DNA of 64,000 nucleotides from Streptomyces sp. NBRC 109706 (GCF_000974485.1 NZ_BBOM01000011.1:558001-622000); one strand, 5' to 3'; numbered from the stretch's first letter, positions 49,103-58,305 are shown. The notes: generated from the letters alone by a model not told the origin. Translations and numbers: made by a program.

Positions 49103-50479
49103 TTACGCCGTGGTCGACTGTGCGTAGCGGGACAGGAAGAGGGCTTCGGCCACCGACATGCGTTCCAGTTCGTCGGGGGAGACGCTTTCGTCCACCGCGT
49201 GGATGCGGGCCGCCGCGTCGCTCAGGCCGATCATCAGGAACTCGGCGTCGGGGTAGAGCCCGCCGAGGGTCGCCGTCAACGGGATCGAACCGCCCTGGCC
49301 GACCACGGCCATCTCGGTGCCGTCATAGGCGTCCCGCATCGCCGAGGCCATCGAGGCATACGCCGGGCTGGTGACATCGGCCTGGAACGGCTGGCCCTCG
49401 CCCTGCTGCTCGACCGTCACCCTGGCGCCCCACGGCGCGTGCGCCCGCAGATGCGCGCCGACCAGCTCGCCGGCGGTCTTCGCCTCGACCCCGGGCGGCA
49501 CCCGCAGCGCGATCTGCGCCCGCGCGGTGGCCTGCACCGACGGGGTCGCGCCCACCACCGGCGGGCAGTCGATGCCGATCACCGTGATCGACGGCCTGGC
49601 CCACAGCCGGTCGGCGACCGCCCCCGAGCCGATCAGCGAAACCCCGTCCAACACCCCGGCGTCCGCCCGGAACGCCTCGTCCGGATATCCGGTGCCCGAC
49701 CAACTCCCGTCCGCCGCCAGGCCGTTGACGGCCGGACCGCCGTCGGCGTCGTAGAGCGAGTCCAGCATCCGCACCAGCGCCGCCAGCGCGTCGGGCGCCG
49801 CGCCGCCGAACGCGCCCGAGTGCAGATTGCCCGCCAGGGTCTCCACCCGGACGGTGAGCACGGCCATCCCGCGCAGGCTCGCCGTCACCGTCGGCTGCCC
49901 GGCCCTGACGTTGCCGGTGTCGCCGATCAGCACCACATCCGCCGCCAGCAGCTCCGGATGCGCCTGCGCGTACTCTTCGAGGCCGCTGGTGCCCTGCTCC
50001 TCCGAGCCCTCGACGATCACCTTCACGCCGACCGGCACCCCGCCGTTGGCCGCGAGTGCCCGCAGCGCCAGCAGATGCATCAGCACGCCGCCCTTGCAGT
50101 CGGCGGCACCGCGCCCGTACCAGCGTCCGTCCCGTTCGGTCAGCTCGAACGGCGGCGAGGTCCAGGCCGCCTCGTCGAGCGGCGGCTGCACGTCGTAGTG
50201 CGCGTACAGCAGCACGGTCGGGGCGCCGGCGGGGCCGGGGAGGTGGCCGAAGACGGACTGGGTGCCGTCCGGGGTGTCCAGCAGCCGCACCTCGGGGAAG
50301 CCCTCGGCGCGCAGCGCGTCCGCGACCCACTCGGCCGCGGCCCGGCACTCCTCCGGCGGGAACTGCCGGGGATCGGCCACCGACCTGAAGGCCACCAGCT
50401 CGGCCAACTCCCGTCGTGCCGTGGGGAGCGCGGCGGCGACGGTGCCGGCCAGGGCGGCGTGCTGCGGGCTGTGCGGCAT
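49103..50479 (-). CDS. M20 family dipeptidase/metallopeptidase
   Basis: Zinc peptidase of 458 residues, ArgE/DapE/CPG2 type. The metal site is visible: YAHYDVQPP near residue 90 (His and Asp), GRGAADCKGG near 124 (bridging Asp), EGSEEQGTSG near 155 (Glu-Glu), IGDTGN near 184 (Asp) and the final His in RIHAVDES near 432. It should cleave dipeptides or similar small amides in the cytosol. The ATG at 50479 has a perfect AGGAGG 5 nt upstream. Its stop lies in a tandem repeat of the neighbouring spacer. Divergent from the geranylgeranyl-reductase-like gene. Confidence 0.93.
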   Translation of the reverse strand: MPHSPQHAALAGTVAAALPTARRELAELVAFRSVADPRQFPPEECRAAAEWVADALRAEGFPEVRLLDTPDGTQSVFGHLPGPAGAPTVLLYAHYDVQPPLDEAAWTSPPFELTERDGRWYGRGAADCKGGVLMHLLALRALAANGGVPVGVKVIVEGSEEQGTSGLEEYAQAHPELLAADVVLIGDTGNVRAGQPTVTASLRGMAVLTVRVETLAGNLHSGAFGGAAPDALAALVRMLDSLYDADGGPAVNGLAADGSWSGTGYPDEAFRADAGVLDGVSLIGSGAVADRLWARPSITVIGIDCPPVVGATPSVQATARAQIALRVPPGVEAKTAGELVGAHLRAHAPWGARVTVEQQGEGQPFQADVTSPAYASMASAMRDAYDGTEMAVVGQGGSIPLTATLGGLYPDAEFLMIGLSDAAARIHAVDESVSPDELERMSVAEALFLSRYAQSTTA

Positions 50480-50692
50480 GAGGACCTCCTTGAGCGGGCC
50501 GGGTCGCTGTTCCGACGGCCCTCTCATACATGCGTACGAACGACGGTGCGGTCGATGATGTCATAGCGTGGACGGCCACCCACGGGTCCGGCGCTCCGGC
50601 CCCGCCAAACCGGCCGGGCTCCGCCTGTGACACCGCATTAGGATGCACAACGGCGAGGGATTCAAGACCGCATCGGGGAGCACGAGCACGTC

Positions 50693-51988
50693 GTGAGCAG
50701 CGAGAACGAGGCCGAGGGCCGCACCGTCTGGGATGTCGTCGTGGTGGGAGCCGGGCCCGGCGGGGCCTCCGCCGCCCGAGCCGCCGCCGAGGCCGGCCGC
50801 CGCGTACTGCTCCTGGAGAAGGCCGAACTTCCCCGCTACAAGACGTGCGGGGGCGGCATCATCGGCCCCACCAGGGACGCCCTGCCGCCCGGCTTCGAAC
50901 TGCCGCTGCGGGACCGGGTGCACGCGGTCACCTTCTCGCTCAACGGGCGGCTCAACCGCACCCGACGTTCCAAGCGGATGCTGTTCGGCCTGGTCAACCG
51001 CCCGGAGTTCGACAAGCGTCTCGCCGAGGCCGCCGTCAAGGCCGGCGCGCGGCTGCGCACCGGCGCCACCGTCTCCCGCGTCGAACAGCACGGCCCGGCC
51101 GTGCCCGACCGGCGGACCGTCGCCGTGGTCCTGGCCGGCGGCGAGACCATCCTGGCCCGCGCCGTCGTCGGCGCCGACGGCAGCGCCAGCCGGATAGGGG
51201 CCCATGTCGGGGTCCGGGTCGACCATGTGGATCTGGGTCTGGAATCGGAGATCCCGGTGCCCCCGGAGGTGGCGGGGGACTGGCGCGGCCGCGCCCTGAT
51301 CGACTGGGGGCCGCTGCCCGGCTCCTACGGCTGGGTCTTCCCCAAGGGGGACTCCCTCACCGTGGGTGTGATCTCCGCCCGGGGCGACGGCGCCGCCACC
51401 AAGCGCTATCTGGAGGACTTCGTCGGCCGGCTCGGCCTGTCGGGGTTCGAACCCAGCATCTCCTCCGGCCATCTCACCCGCTGCCGCACCGACGACTCGC
51501 CGCTCTCCCGGGGCCGTGTCCTGGTCTGCGGGGACGCGGCCGGACTGCTGGAGCCCTGGACCCGGGAGGGCATCTCCTTCGCGCTGCGCTCCGGACGCCT
51601 CGCCGGCCAGTGGGCGGTGCGCATCGCCGAGGCCGGCGACGCGGTGGACGCCCGCCGGCAGGCCCTCAACTACACGTTCGCCATCAAGTCCGGGCTCGGC
51701 GTGGAGATGGGCGTCGGCCGTCGGATGCTCGCCACCTTCGCGCAGCGACCCCGGCTGGTGCACACCGCCCTGGTCGGGTTCCGCCCCGCCTGGGGCGCGT
51801 TCGCCCAGATCACCCGCGGCTCCACCACCCTCGCCGGCATCGTGCGCACCCATCCGCTGGCCCGCAAGGCGCTGCACGCGCTGGACCGACGCGGCGAGGG
51901 CCCCGAAGGGCCAGAGGGGACGGGCGGTTCGGGCGGCGCCGGCGGTCAGGACGCCAGCGCGGGATCGGGGGAGAGCGCCGGATCCTGA
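50693..51988 (+). CDS. Geranylgeranyl reductase family flavoprotein
   Basis: FAD-dependent reductase of 431 residues. The N-terminal motif is VVVVGAGPGGASAARAAAEA (residues 14-33), with LLLEKAELPRYKTCGGGIIG near 40, the family signature. ALVVGADGSASRIGAHVGV-like near 160 and VLVCGDAAGLLEPWTREGIS near 280 complete the FAD fold. It probably saturates geranylgeranyl chains (menaquinone or lipid side chains), acting near the membrane. The GTG at 50693 is 12 nt after CGGGGAG. Its end overlaps the convergent SARP gene by 43 nt. Confidence 0.9.
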   Translation: MSSENEAEGRTVWDVVVVGAGPGGASAARAAAEAGRRVLLLEKAELPRYKTCGGGIIGPTRDALPPGFELPLRDRVHAVTFSLNGRLNRTRRSKRMLFGLVNRPEFDKRLAEAAVKAGARLRTGATVSRVEQHGPAVPDRRTVAVVLAGGETILARAVVGADGSASRIGAHVGVRVDHVDLGLESEIPVPPEVAGDWRGRALIDWGPLPGSYGWVFPKGDSLTVGVISARGDGAATKRYLEDFVGRLGLSGFEPSISSGHLTRCRTDDSPLSRGRVLVCGDAAGLLEPWTREGISFALRSGRLAGQWAVRIAEAGDAVDARRQALNYTFAIKSGLGVEMGVGRRMLATFAQRPRLVHTALVGFRPAWGAFAQITRGSTTLAGIVRTHPLARKALHALDRRGEGPEGPEGTGGSGGAGGQDASAGSGESAGS

Positions 51989-52728
51989 CGCAGGATGCGC
52001 TGATGCAGCGCGCGCAGCTCGGGCCCCGGATCCGACCCCAGCTCCCGCCCCACCCGGGCCCGCGTCTCCTCGAACGTCAGCAACGCGTCCGCCGACCGCC
52101 CGCTGCGGTAGAGCGCCAGCATCAGCAGCCACACCAGCCGCTCCCGTAGCGGGTGCGCCGCGACCTGTCGCATCAACTCGTGCACGCACTCGTGGTACCG
52201 GCCGCGTTCCAACGCGCCCTCCAGGCGCGCCTCCAGGACCAGCAGCCGCTTCTCCGCCCAACGCCGCCGCTCCGCCGCCAGATAGGGCCCGGTCAGCCCC
52301 TCGGCGAACTCCCCGCGCCACAGCGACTCGGCCCGCTCCGCCCAGTCCCCGGCCTCCGCCAGCCGCCCCGCGTCCCTGGCCGCCACCGCCCGCGCCAACA
52401 GCGCACGCCGGTCGGCGAGATCGTCGATGCCGGCCTCGGCGAGCAGATAGCCGCTGCCCGTCCACCGGGGCGCCGGACCCGGCGCCAGCGCGCGCCGGAT
52501 GCCGGACACGTACTTCTGCACCAGATTGCGCACCTGCCCGGGCGGACGCTCCCCCCACACCGCGTCCACCAACGCCTCGAAGGTCATCGGGCGCCCCTCC
52601 TGGAGCAACAGCACGGCCAACACCGCCCGTTGCCGGGGCGGACCGAGCGGCAGCTCGACACCCCCGCGCGACACCCGGATCGGACCGAGCAGCTCGAAAC
52701 GCACAGCCTCACGCACAGCCTCCGCCAT
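51946..52728 (-). CDS. AfsR/SARP-type regulator (BTAD family)
   Basis: Transcriptional activator of 260 residues. The N-terminal OmpR-like domain reads FELLGPIRVSRGGVELPLG, PPRQRAVLAVLLLQEGRPMT and ALVDAVWGERPPGQVRNLVQ (residues 11-70); the bacterial transcriptional activator domain follows with LAERRRWAEKRLLVLEARLE near 150 and ALLTFEETRARVGRELGSDP near 215. SARPs bind direct heptamer repeats upstream of their targets. It is divergent from the MMPL gene across three TTCCAGCGG repeats and probably activates it. The end overlaps the geranylgeranyl-reductase-like gene. Confidence 0.92.
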   Translation of the reverse strand: MAEAVREAVRFELLGPIRVSRGGVELPLGPPRQRAVLAVLLLQEGRPMTFEALVDAVWGERPPGQVRNLVQKYVSGIRRALAPGPAPRWTGSGYLLAEAGIDDLADRRALLARAVAARDAGRLAEAGDWAERAESLWRGEFAEGLTGPYLAAERRRWAEKRLLVLEARLEGALERGRYHECVHELMRQVAAHPLRERLVWLLMLALYRSGRSADALLTFEETRARVGRELGSDPGPELRALHQRILRQDPALSPDPALAS

Positions 52729-52773
52729 ACGAACGAGCCTAACGCGCCGCTCCGCACCCGCCGACGCGCCGCG

Positions 52774-52831
52774 TTCCAGCGGTTCTTCCAGCGGACGGTC
52801 AGTGGGCGTTCCAGCGGATGGTCAGCGGGCC
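52774..52831. promoter_or_regulatory. Triple TTCCAGCGG direct repeats, candidate SARP operator
   Basis: TTCCAGCGG occurs at 52774, 52786 and 52809. Spacings are 12 and 23 nt, close to one and two helix turns, as in SARP-binding direct repeats. The last two are extended (TTCCAGCGGACGGTCAG and TTCCAGCGGATGGTCAG). It lies 46 nt from the SARP start and 44 nt from the MMPL start. Confidence 0.65.
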
Positions 52832-52875
52832 GGGCCACCGTTGGCAGCTCACGCTCGCGAAAGGTTCTTCCCTCC

Positions 52876-55116
52876 ATGGCACAGCCCAACCGCCCAGCCG
52901 ATCCCGGCCTGTTGACCCGGCTCGGCCGCGTCGCCGTACGGCGTGCGGGAGCGATCCTGCTGGCCGCCGCCGTGCTTCTCCCGCTGCTCGGGCTGCTCGG
53001 CGCCGGCGCCCCCGGCGCCCTCCAACTGGCCCGCTGGGACGCCCCCGGCACCGAATCGGTCCGCGTCCAGGACGTGTTGCGGGAGACCTACGGCACCGGC
53101 AATCCCAACCTCGCCCTGCTGGTCACCGCCAGGAACGGCGATGTGGACAGCCCCGAGGTCGAGGCGGAGGGACGAAGGGTCGCCGCCGAACTCGCCGAGC
53201 ACCCGATGGTCACCGATGTCACCGCCTACTGGACCGACCGGGACGCCGCGCTGCGCGCCACCGACGGCAGCCGCGCCCTGGTACTCGCCAGGCTGGAGGG
53301 CGACGCCACCGAGACCCGCGCCGAACTGGCGGACCTCTCACCGGAGTTGACGGACAGCAACGCCTTTGTCGACGTCGCGGTCGGCGGCCAGGAGGAGGTG
53401 TCGAGGCAGGTCGGCGAGCAGGCCGCCAGGGACTTCCTGACCGCCGAGCTGATCGTGCTCCCCGCCGTCACCCTGCTGCTGGTCCTCGTCTACCGGCGGG
53501 CCGTCGCGGCCCTGATCACCGTGGGCGTCGGCCTGTTCAGCGTGCTGGCCACCCTCGCCGGGCTGCGGCTGATCGCCCAGCTCACGCCCGTCTCCACGTT
53601 CGCCGCCAACCTGGCCCTGGTCCTCGGGCTCGGACTCGGCATCGACTACTGCCTCTTCGTGATCAACCGCTACCGCGAGGAACGAGCCGCCGGGCTGCCC
53701 CAGCAGGAGGCCGCCGTCGCCGCCGTCGCCGTGGCCGGCCGCACCGTCGTCTTCAGCGGGCTGACCGTCGCCATCTCGCTGGCCACCCTCCTGGTGTTCC
53801 CGTTCTTCTTCCTCAGCTCCTTCGCCTACGCCGGCGTCCTGGTGGTCCTGGCCGCCGTGGTCGGCGCCATCGTCATCCTGCCGGCCGCGCTGGCCCGTTG
53901 GGGCCACCGCTTCGAACGCACCCGACCGGCCGCCGCGACCGGCACCTTCTGGGAGCGCACCGCGCGCGGCGTGCTGCGCCGCCCGCTGGTCACCGGCCTG
54001 GCCGCGCTCGGCGTGCTGCTGCTCGCCGCCTCCCCGGTGCTCGGCCTGCGGTTCGGCCTGCCCGACCAGCGCACCCTGCCCGCCGGCACCTCAAGCCGGG
54101 TCGTCGCCGAGGAGACCCAACGGCACTTCGAGGCCGAGCCCACCGACACCCTGTTCGCGGTCACCGGACCCGACGCCGGGCTCGACGCGCGGCAGACGGC
54201 CGACTACGCCGCCGAACTCTCCCGCCACCCCGGCGTGTTCCAGGTGGTGTCGGCCGTCGGCACCCACCGCCGGGGCGAGTTGGCCGAGCCACCCGGCGCG
54301 GCGTCCGCCGCCATGACCGGCCAGGACGGCGGAACGTCGCTCTCCGTGGTGCCCACCCAGGACGCGATGGCCGGCGACGTCCCGGGGCTGGTCGCCGAAC
54401 TGCGCGACACCCCGGCCCCCGCCGCCTTCGAGTTCGGCGGCTATCCGGCCGAGACCAGCGACTTCCGTTCCGTCCTGCTCTCCCGGGTGCCGCTGATGGC
54501 CGCCCTGATCCTGATCGCCACCTGCGTGGTGCTGTTCCTGCTCACCGGCAGCGTGCTGCTGCCGCTGAAGGCCACCGTGCTCAACCTGCTGAGCCTCGGC
54601 GTGATGTTCGGCGCCCTGGTGTGGATCTTCCAGGACGGCCGCTTCTCCGGGGTGTTGGGCTTCACCCCGACCGGCTCCATCGAACCCAGCATCCCGATGC
54701 TGATGTTCTGCGTCACCTACGGACTCTCCATGGACTACGAGGTGTTCCTGCTCTCCCGCATCAAGGAGGAACACGACCGCACCGGCGACACCCACGCGTC
54801 CGTCGTCGCCGGGATCCGCACCACCGCCCCGCTGATCACCGCCGCCGCCGGCATCCTGGTCGTCACCTTCGCCACCTACGCGACCAGCGGCGTCGTCTTC
54901 CTCAAGGAGCTGGGCATCGGCACCGCGCTGGTCATCCTGGCCGACGCCACCCTGATCCGGATGGTGCTGCTCCCGGCGTCCATGCGGCTGGCCGGCCGCG
55001 CCAACTGGTGGGCCCCGGGCCCGCTCCGCCGCTTCCACGACCGCTTCGGCCTGAGCGAGGCCCTGCCGGCGGCCCCACCGCCGCCCGCGAAGCGGGAACC
55101 CACCCCGGTCGGCTGA
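52876..55116 (+). CDS. MMPL/RND family transporter
   Basis: A 746-residue exporter with the MMPL layout: helix 1 (AGAILLAAAVLLPLLGLLGA), first periplasmic domain, helices 2-6 with GLGIDYCLFVINRYREERAA near 260, second domain, and helices 8-12 with TYGLSMDYEVFLLSRIKEEH near 615, the paired GxxxDY motifs of the family. The ATG at 52876 has no strong ribosome site; AAAGG lies 14 nt upstream. It is likely the target of the divergent SARP and may export a metabolite or membrane lipid. Convergent with the APC permease gene over a short hairpin. Confidence 0.92.
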   Translation: MAQPNRPADPGLLTRLGRVAVRRAGAILLAAAVLLPLLGLLGAGAPGALQLARWDAPGTESVRVQDVLRETYGTGNPNLALLVTARNGDVDSPEVEAEGRRVAAELAEHPMVTDVTAYWTDRDAALRATDGSRALVLARLEGDATETRAELADLSPELTDSNAFVDVAVGGQEEVSRQVGEQAARDFLTAELIVLPAVTLLLVLVYRRAVAALITVGVGLFSVLATLAGLRLIAQLTPVSTFAANLALVLGLGLGIDYCLFVINRYREERAAGLPQQEAAVAAVAVAGRTVVFSGLTVAISLATLLVFPFFFLSSFAYAGVLVVLAAVVGAIVILPAALARWGHRFERTRPAAATGTFWERTARGVLRRPLVTGLAALGVLLLAASPVLGLRFGLPDQRTLPAGTSSRVVAEETQRHFEAEPTDTLFAVTGPDAGLDARQTADYAAELSRHPGVFQVVSAVGTHRRGELAEPPGAASAAMTGQDGGTSLSVVPTQDAMAGDVPGLVAELRDTPAPAAFEFGGYPAETSDFRSVLLSRVPLMAALILIATCVVLFLLTGSVLLPLKATVLNLLSLGVMFGALVWIFQDGRFSGVLGFTPTGSIEPSIPMLMFCVTYGLSMDYEVFLLSRIKEEHDRTGDTHASVVAGIRTTAPLITAAAGILVVTFATYATSGVVFLKELGIGTALVILADATLIRMVLLPASMRLAGRANWWAPGPLRRFHDRFGLSEALPAAPPPPAKREPTPVG

Positions 55117-55139
55117 CGGTCGGGCCGGCCCCCACCGTC
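55115..55139. terminator. Short hairpin between MMPL and APC genes
   Basis: GACGGT (55115-55120) pairs with ACCGTC (55134-55139) around a 13-nt GC-rich loop containing GGGCC/GGCCC. It sits at the end of the MMPL gene and next to the convergent permease end. Confidence 0.45.
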
Positions 55140-55140
55140 C

Positions 55141-56406
55141 TCAGCCCCGCGCCGGCACCCGGCGGCGCACGCCGAAGACGACCGCGCCCAGGGCCAGCGT
55201 CGCCGCCCCCCACAGCACGGAGGACAGCGGCAGGGCCAGGGCCAGCACCCCGCACCCGACCAGGCCGACGCCCGGCACCACCCGGTCCAGGCGGCGCCCG
55301 GCCGAAGGGAGCGTCCACGCCGAGGCGTTGGCGATGGCGTAGTAGGCCAGCACACCGAAGGAGGAGAAGCCGATCGCCCCGCGTGGGTCGGCGCCCGTGG
55401 CCAGCACCACGACCACGGCGCCGACCGCCCACACCGCGCGGTGCGGCACCCCGAAACGCGGGTGGACGGCGGCCAGGGCCTGCGGCAGGTGCCGGTCGCG
55501 GGCCATCGCCAGGGCGGTGCGGGAGACCCCCAACAGCAGGCCGAGCAACGCCCCCAGGGCCGCCAGCGCCGCCCCCACCCGCACCACGGGAACCAGGGCG
55601 GGAGCGCCGGCGGCGTCCACCGCGTCGGCGAGCGGCGCGGTGGCCCCGGCCAGGCCGTCGACCCCCAGCACGGCGAGGACGCTCACGGCCACCGCCGCGT
55701 ACACCACCAGAGCGCCGCCGAGCGCCAACGGGATCGCGCGCGGAATCGTCCGCGCCGGATCGCGGACCTCCTCGCCGAGCGTCGCGATCCGCGCGTAGCC
55801 GGCGAAGGCGAAGAACAGCAGCCCGGCCGCCTGGAGCACCCCGCCCCAGGCGATGTCGGAGCCGCCGGCCGCCCAGGCGCGCCCGGCGGATCCCCCTGCC
55901 AGGTTGGCGACGACCACCGCAGCGAGCACCGCCAGGACGACCGCCACGATGCCCCGCGTCACCCACGCGGACTTCCGCATCCCCAGGTGGTTCACCACGG
56001 TCAGCGCCACCACGGCGGCGACCGCCACCGCCCTGGCCTGTTCGGGCCACGCATAGAAGCCCACCGTCAACGCCATCGCCGCGCAGGAGGCCGTCTTCCC
56101 GACGACAAAGGCCCAGCCGGCCAGATATCCCCAGAAGTCCCCCAGGCGCTCCCGGCCGTAGACATAGGTGCCGCCCGAGCGCGGATAGCGCGCGGCCAAC
56201 CGGGCGGAGGACAGCGCGTTGGCGTACGCCACCACGGCGGCCAACGCCAACGCCAGGAGCAGACCGCCGCCCGCCACGCCGGCGGCCGGCGCCAGTGCCA
56301 CGAAGATGCCCGCGCCGACCATCGACCCCAGGCCGATCACCACCGCGTCGAACACCCCAAGACGCCGGCGCAGTTCTCCCGCCCGCGCGGACCCGGGTGC
56401 GCCCAT
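55141..56406 (-). CDS. APC family amino acid permease
   Basis: A 421-residue membrane transporter with about 12 helices. The N-terminal signature is VIGLGSMVGAGIFVALAP (residues 22-39), the unwound helix 1 of the APC fold, and ARYPRSGGTYVYGRERLGD near 70 is the loop before helix 3. FFAFAGYARIATLGEEVRDP near 200 is the helix 6-7 signature including the conserved Glu. It should import or exchange amino acids or polyamines. ATG at 56406. It ends next to the MMPL gene and lies 105 nt downstream of the DUF4442 gene on the same strand. Substrate not determined. Confidence 0.91.
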   Translation of the reverse strand: MGAPGSARAGELRRRLGVFDAVVIGLGSMVGAGIFVALAPAAGVAGGGLLLALALAAVVAYANALSSARLAARYPRSGGTYVYGRERLGDFWGYLAGWAFVVGKTASCAAMALTVGFYAWPEQARAVAVAAVVALTVVNHLGMRKSAWVTRGIVAVVLAVLAAVVVANLAGGSAGRAWAAGGSDIAWGGVLQAAGLLFFAFAGYARIATLGEEVRDPARTIPRAIPLALGGALVVYAAVAVSVLAVLGVDGLAGATAPLADAVDAAGAPALVPVVRVGAALAALGALLGLLLGVSRTALAMARDRHLPQALAAVHPRFGVPHRAVWAVGAVVVVLATGADPRGAIGFSSFGVLAYYAIANASAWTLPSAGRRLDRVVPGVGLVGCGVLALALPLSSVLWGAATLALGAVVFGVRRRVPARG

Positions 56407-56511
56407 CGCTCACTCCCCACCGCGGCGGTCGGCCCCGCCGCTCCTCGACCGGAGGAGCACGATAGGGGCGGCGGATGACCGGCGGGCGACCGCCCGACGT
56501 CCAACCGGGGG

Positions 56512-56991
56512 CTACGCCACCGCCGTGGCGGCATCCCGCTTGCGCCGCACGTACAGCTGTTTGCGCACCAGGGCCACCACCGTGCCGTCGGCGGCTCGTA
56601 CCTCGCAGTCGAACCAGGGGAGCGCCTTCGCGCCGTCCGCCGTGGCCGCGCGGATCTCCGCGACCCGCTCCTCCGACAGCTCGAACTCCACGAACACATC
56701 GCCGCGCCCGGGCGAGACGTACTCGATCTCGGCCGCCCGGTCCCACACCACATAGCCGGGGCCGAGGCGGTGCAGCACCAGCAGCGCCCAGAACGGGTCG
56801 CACATCGAGTACAGCGAGCCGCCGAACTGGGTGCCGAAGTAGTTGCGGTTCAGCCGGCCGAGGCGCATCCGCACCCGGGCCGCGCTCCAGTCGTCGGCGA
56901 TGCGCTCCACCCGGATCCCGGCCGCGCGGAACGGCGGCCACCAGCGCATGACGCGTCGCAGGGTGCGGGGGCTGACGATTCGTACCGACAT
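56512..56991 (-). CDS. DUF4442 hotdog-fold protein
   Basis: A 159-residue protein with the hotdog thioesterase-like fold of DUF4442. The central helix region is NRNYFGTQFGGSLYSMCDPF (residues 49-68), and DRAAEIEYVSPGRGDVFVEF near 85 is the long strand region. Such proteins resemble acyl-CoA thioesterases; the usual catalytic Asp or Glu may be the Asp in SMCDPF. Its role is not known. The ATG at 56991 sits 23 nt after a short inverted repeat, a likely operator. It lies upstream of the APC gene. Confidence 0.85.
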   Translation of the reverse strand: MSVRIVSPRTLRRVMRWWPPFRAAGIRVERIADDWSAARVRMRLGRLNRNYFGTQFGGSLYSMCDPFWALLVLHRLGPGYVVWDRAAEIEYVSPGRGDVFVEFELSEERVAEIRAATADGAKALPWFDCEVRAADGTVVALVRKQLYVRRKRDAATAVA

Positions 56992-57014
56992 AATCCGTAA
57001 GCTACCACGGAAAG

Positions 57015-57028
57015 TTACCTGCCGGTAA
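57015..57028. promoter_or_regulatory. Inverted repeat upstream of the DUF4442 gene
   Basis: TTACC-TGCC-GGTAA, an AT-rich 5-4-5 palindrome 23 nt before the DUF4442 start, in the 55-nt gap after the MFS gene. Candidate operator; regulator unknown. Confidence 0.4.
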
Positions 57029-57046
57029 TGCCGTCGGAGACGCCCC

Positions 57047-58288
57047 TCACCCCGCCCGGCGCAGCGCGTCCCGCGTGCCGTAGGCCGTCACGGCGGCCAC
57101 CCCCGACAGCACGGCGACCGTCACCAACGCCGTCGCCAGGCTGAACCAGTCCGCCAGGAACCCGATGGCCACCGGGCCCGCCAACATCCCGCCGTAGCCG
57201 ACCGTCGAGGCCAGCGCCACCCCCCGGGGGCCGGCCAACTGCCCCGCCGTGCCGATGGTGATCGGGAACGCGTTGGCCAACCCCAGGCCCGTCAGCGCGA
57301 ACCCCACCAGCGCCAACCACACCGTGGGCGCCAGCGCGCCCAGCAGCATCCCCGCCGCGCCCAACGCGCCGCCGGCGACCAGCGCCCGGTCGGGCCCGAT
57401 CCGCGCCAGCACCGCGGAACCCGTCAACCGGCCCACCGTCATCGCCAGCGCGAACACCGAATAGCCGGCCGCCGCCACCCCGGCGCCCGCGCCCAACGTC
57501 TCCCGAAGATGAAGGGCGCTCCAGTCCGCCATCGCGCCCTCGCCATAGGTGGTGCACAGGGCTATCAACCCCAACACGCCCACCAGCCAGCCCACCGAAC
57601 CGCCGGCCGCGACGCCCTTCGCCCTCGCCTTGCGGCCGCCGTCCCCCGACAACGGGGCCGGCCGGGGCGCGTTCCGCCACAGCGTCCGGCCGGCCCACAC
57701 CACCACCAGCAGCCCGACGGCCGCCAGCAGCGCGAGATGGCGCGCCGCGCTCAGCCGGTCGGCGACCAGCCCGCCGAGCCCCGCGCCCACCATCCCGCCC
57801 AGGCTGAACGCCGCGTGGAAGCTCGGCATCACCGGCCGCCGCAGCGCCGCCACCAGATCGACGGCCGCGCTGTTGGCCGCCACGTTCACCGCGCCGAACC
57901 CCGCCCCGAACAGCAGCAGCACCGCCCCCAGCGTCACCGCCGAGTGGGTGTGCGGCGGCAGCGCCACGCTCAGCACCAGCAGCGCCCCGGCGAACACCGT
58001 CACCCGGTTGTTGCCGAAGCGTTGACAGAGCCGGCCGGTCAGCGTCATCGTCACCACGGCACCGATCGAGACACCCAGCAGCGCCAACCCCAGAGCGGAG
58101 GGGGAGGCGCCCGTCTGCTCCTTCACCGCCGGGATGCGCACCACCCAGCCGGCGAAGACGAAACCGTCCACCGCGAAGAACGCCGTCAGCGCGACCCGGA
58201 ACAGGGCCAACGCCCGCGCCGCCGACGGGTCCTCGCCCGCCGGGGCACGCGGGGACAGGATCGCCCGAAATTTGTTTATTGAAGACAC
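57047..58288 (-). CDS. MFS transporter
   Basis: Major facilitator of 413 residues with about 12 helices. The loop 2-3 motif is TGRLCQRFGNNRVTVFAGAL near residue 85; FGAVNVAANSAAVDLVA near 130 is typical of YbjJ/fucose-type MFS proteins, and DRLSAARHLALLA is the second half. It begins with GTG at 58288, and its first codons (TCA ATA AAC AAA TTT) are unusually AT-rich because they overlap the promoter of the divergent ROK regulator. No ribosome site precedes the GTG. The ROK regulator probably controls it, and a sugar or sugar derivative is a reasonable substrate. Confidence 0.9.
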   Translation of the reverse strand: MSSINKFRAILSPRAPAGEDPSAARALALFRVALTAFFAVDGFVFAGWVVRIPAVKEQTGASPSALGLALLGVSIGAVVTMTLTGRLCQRFGNNRVTVFAGALLVLSVALPPHTHSAVTLGAVLLLFGAGFGAVNVAANSAAVDLVAALRRPVMPSFHAAFSLGGMVGAGLGGLVADRLSAARHLALLAAVGLLVVVWAGRTLWRNAPRPAPLSGDGGRKARAKGVAAGGSVGWLVGVLGLIALCTTYGEGAMADWSALHLRETLGAGAGVAAAGYSVFALAMTVGRLTGSAVLARIGPDRALVAGGALGAAGMLLGALAPTVWLALVGFALTGLGLANAFPITIGTAGQLAGPRGVALASTVGYGGMLAGPVAIGFLADWFSLATALVTVAVLSGVAAVTAYGTRDALRRAG

Positions 58289-58299
58289 AAAGCCAGAAT
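58272..58299 (+). promoter_or_regulatory. Promoter of the ROK regulator, overlapping the MFS start
   Basis: TTGTTT (58272-58277) and CAGAAT (58294-58299) resemble -35 and -10 boxes with 16-nt spacing. The expected transcript start falls on the GTG at 58306, i.e. a leaderless mRNA. TTTGT and ACAAA (58271-58275 and 58287-58291) form an inverted repeat that may be the regulator's operator and lies over the MFS start codon. On the other strand TATTCT (58300-58295) lies 7 nt before the MFS GTG. Confidence 0.5.
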
Positions 58300-58305
58300 A
58301 GGAGC

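Noticed and set aside
52874..56465. Frame of more than 1200 codons on the plus strand overlapping the MMPL and APC genes
   Set aside because: Arg/Pro-rich shadow; both real genes have full transporter motifs in other frames.
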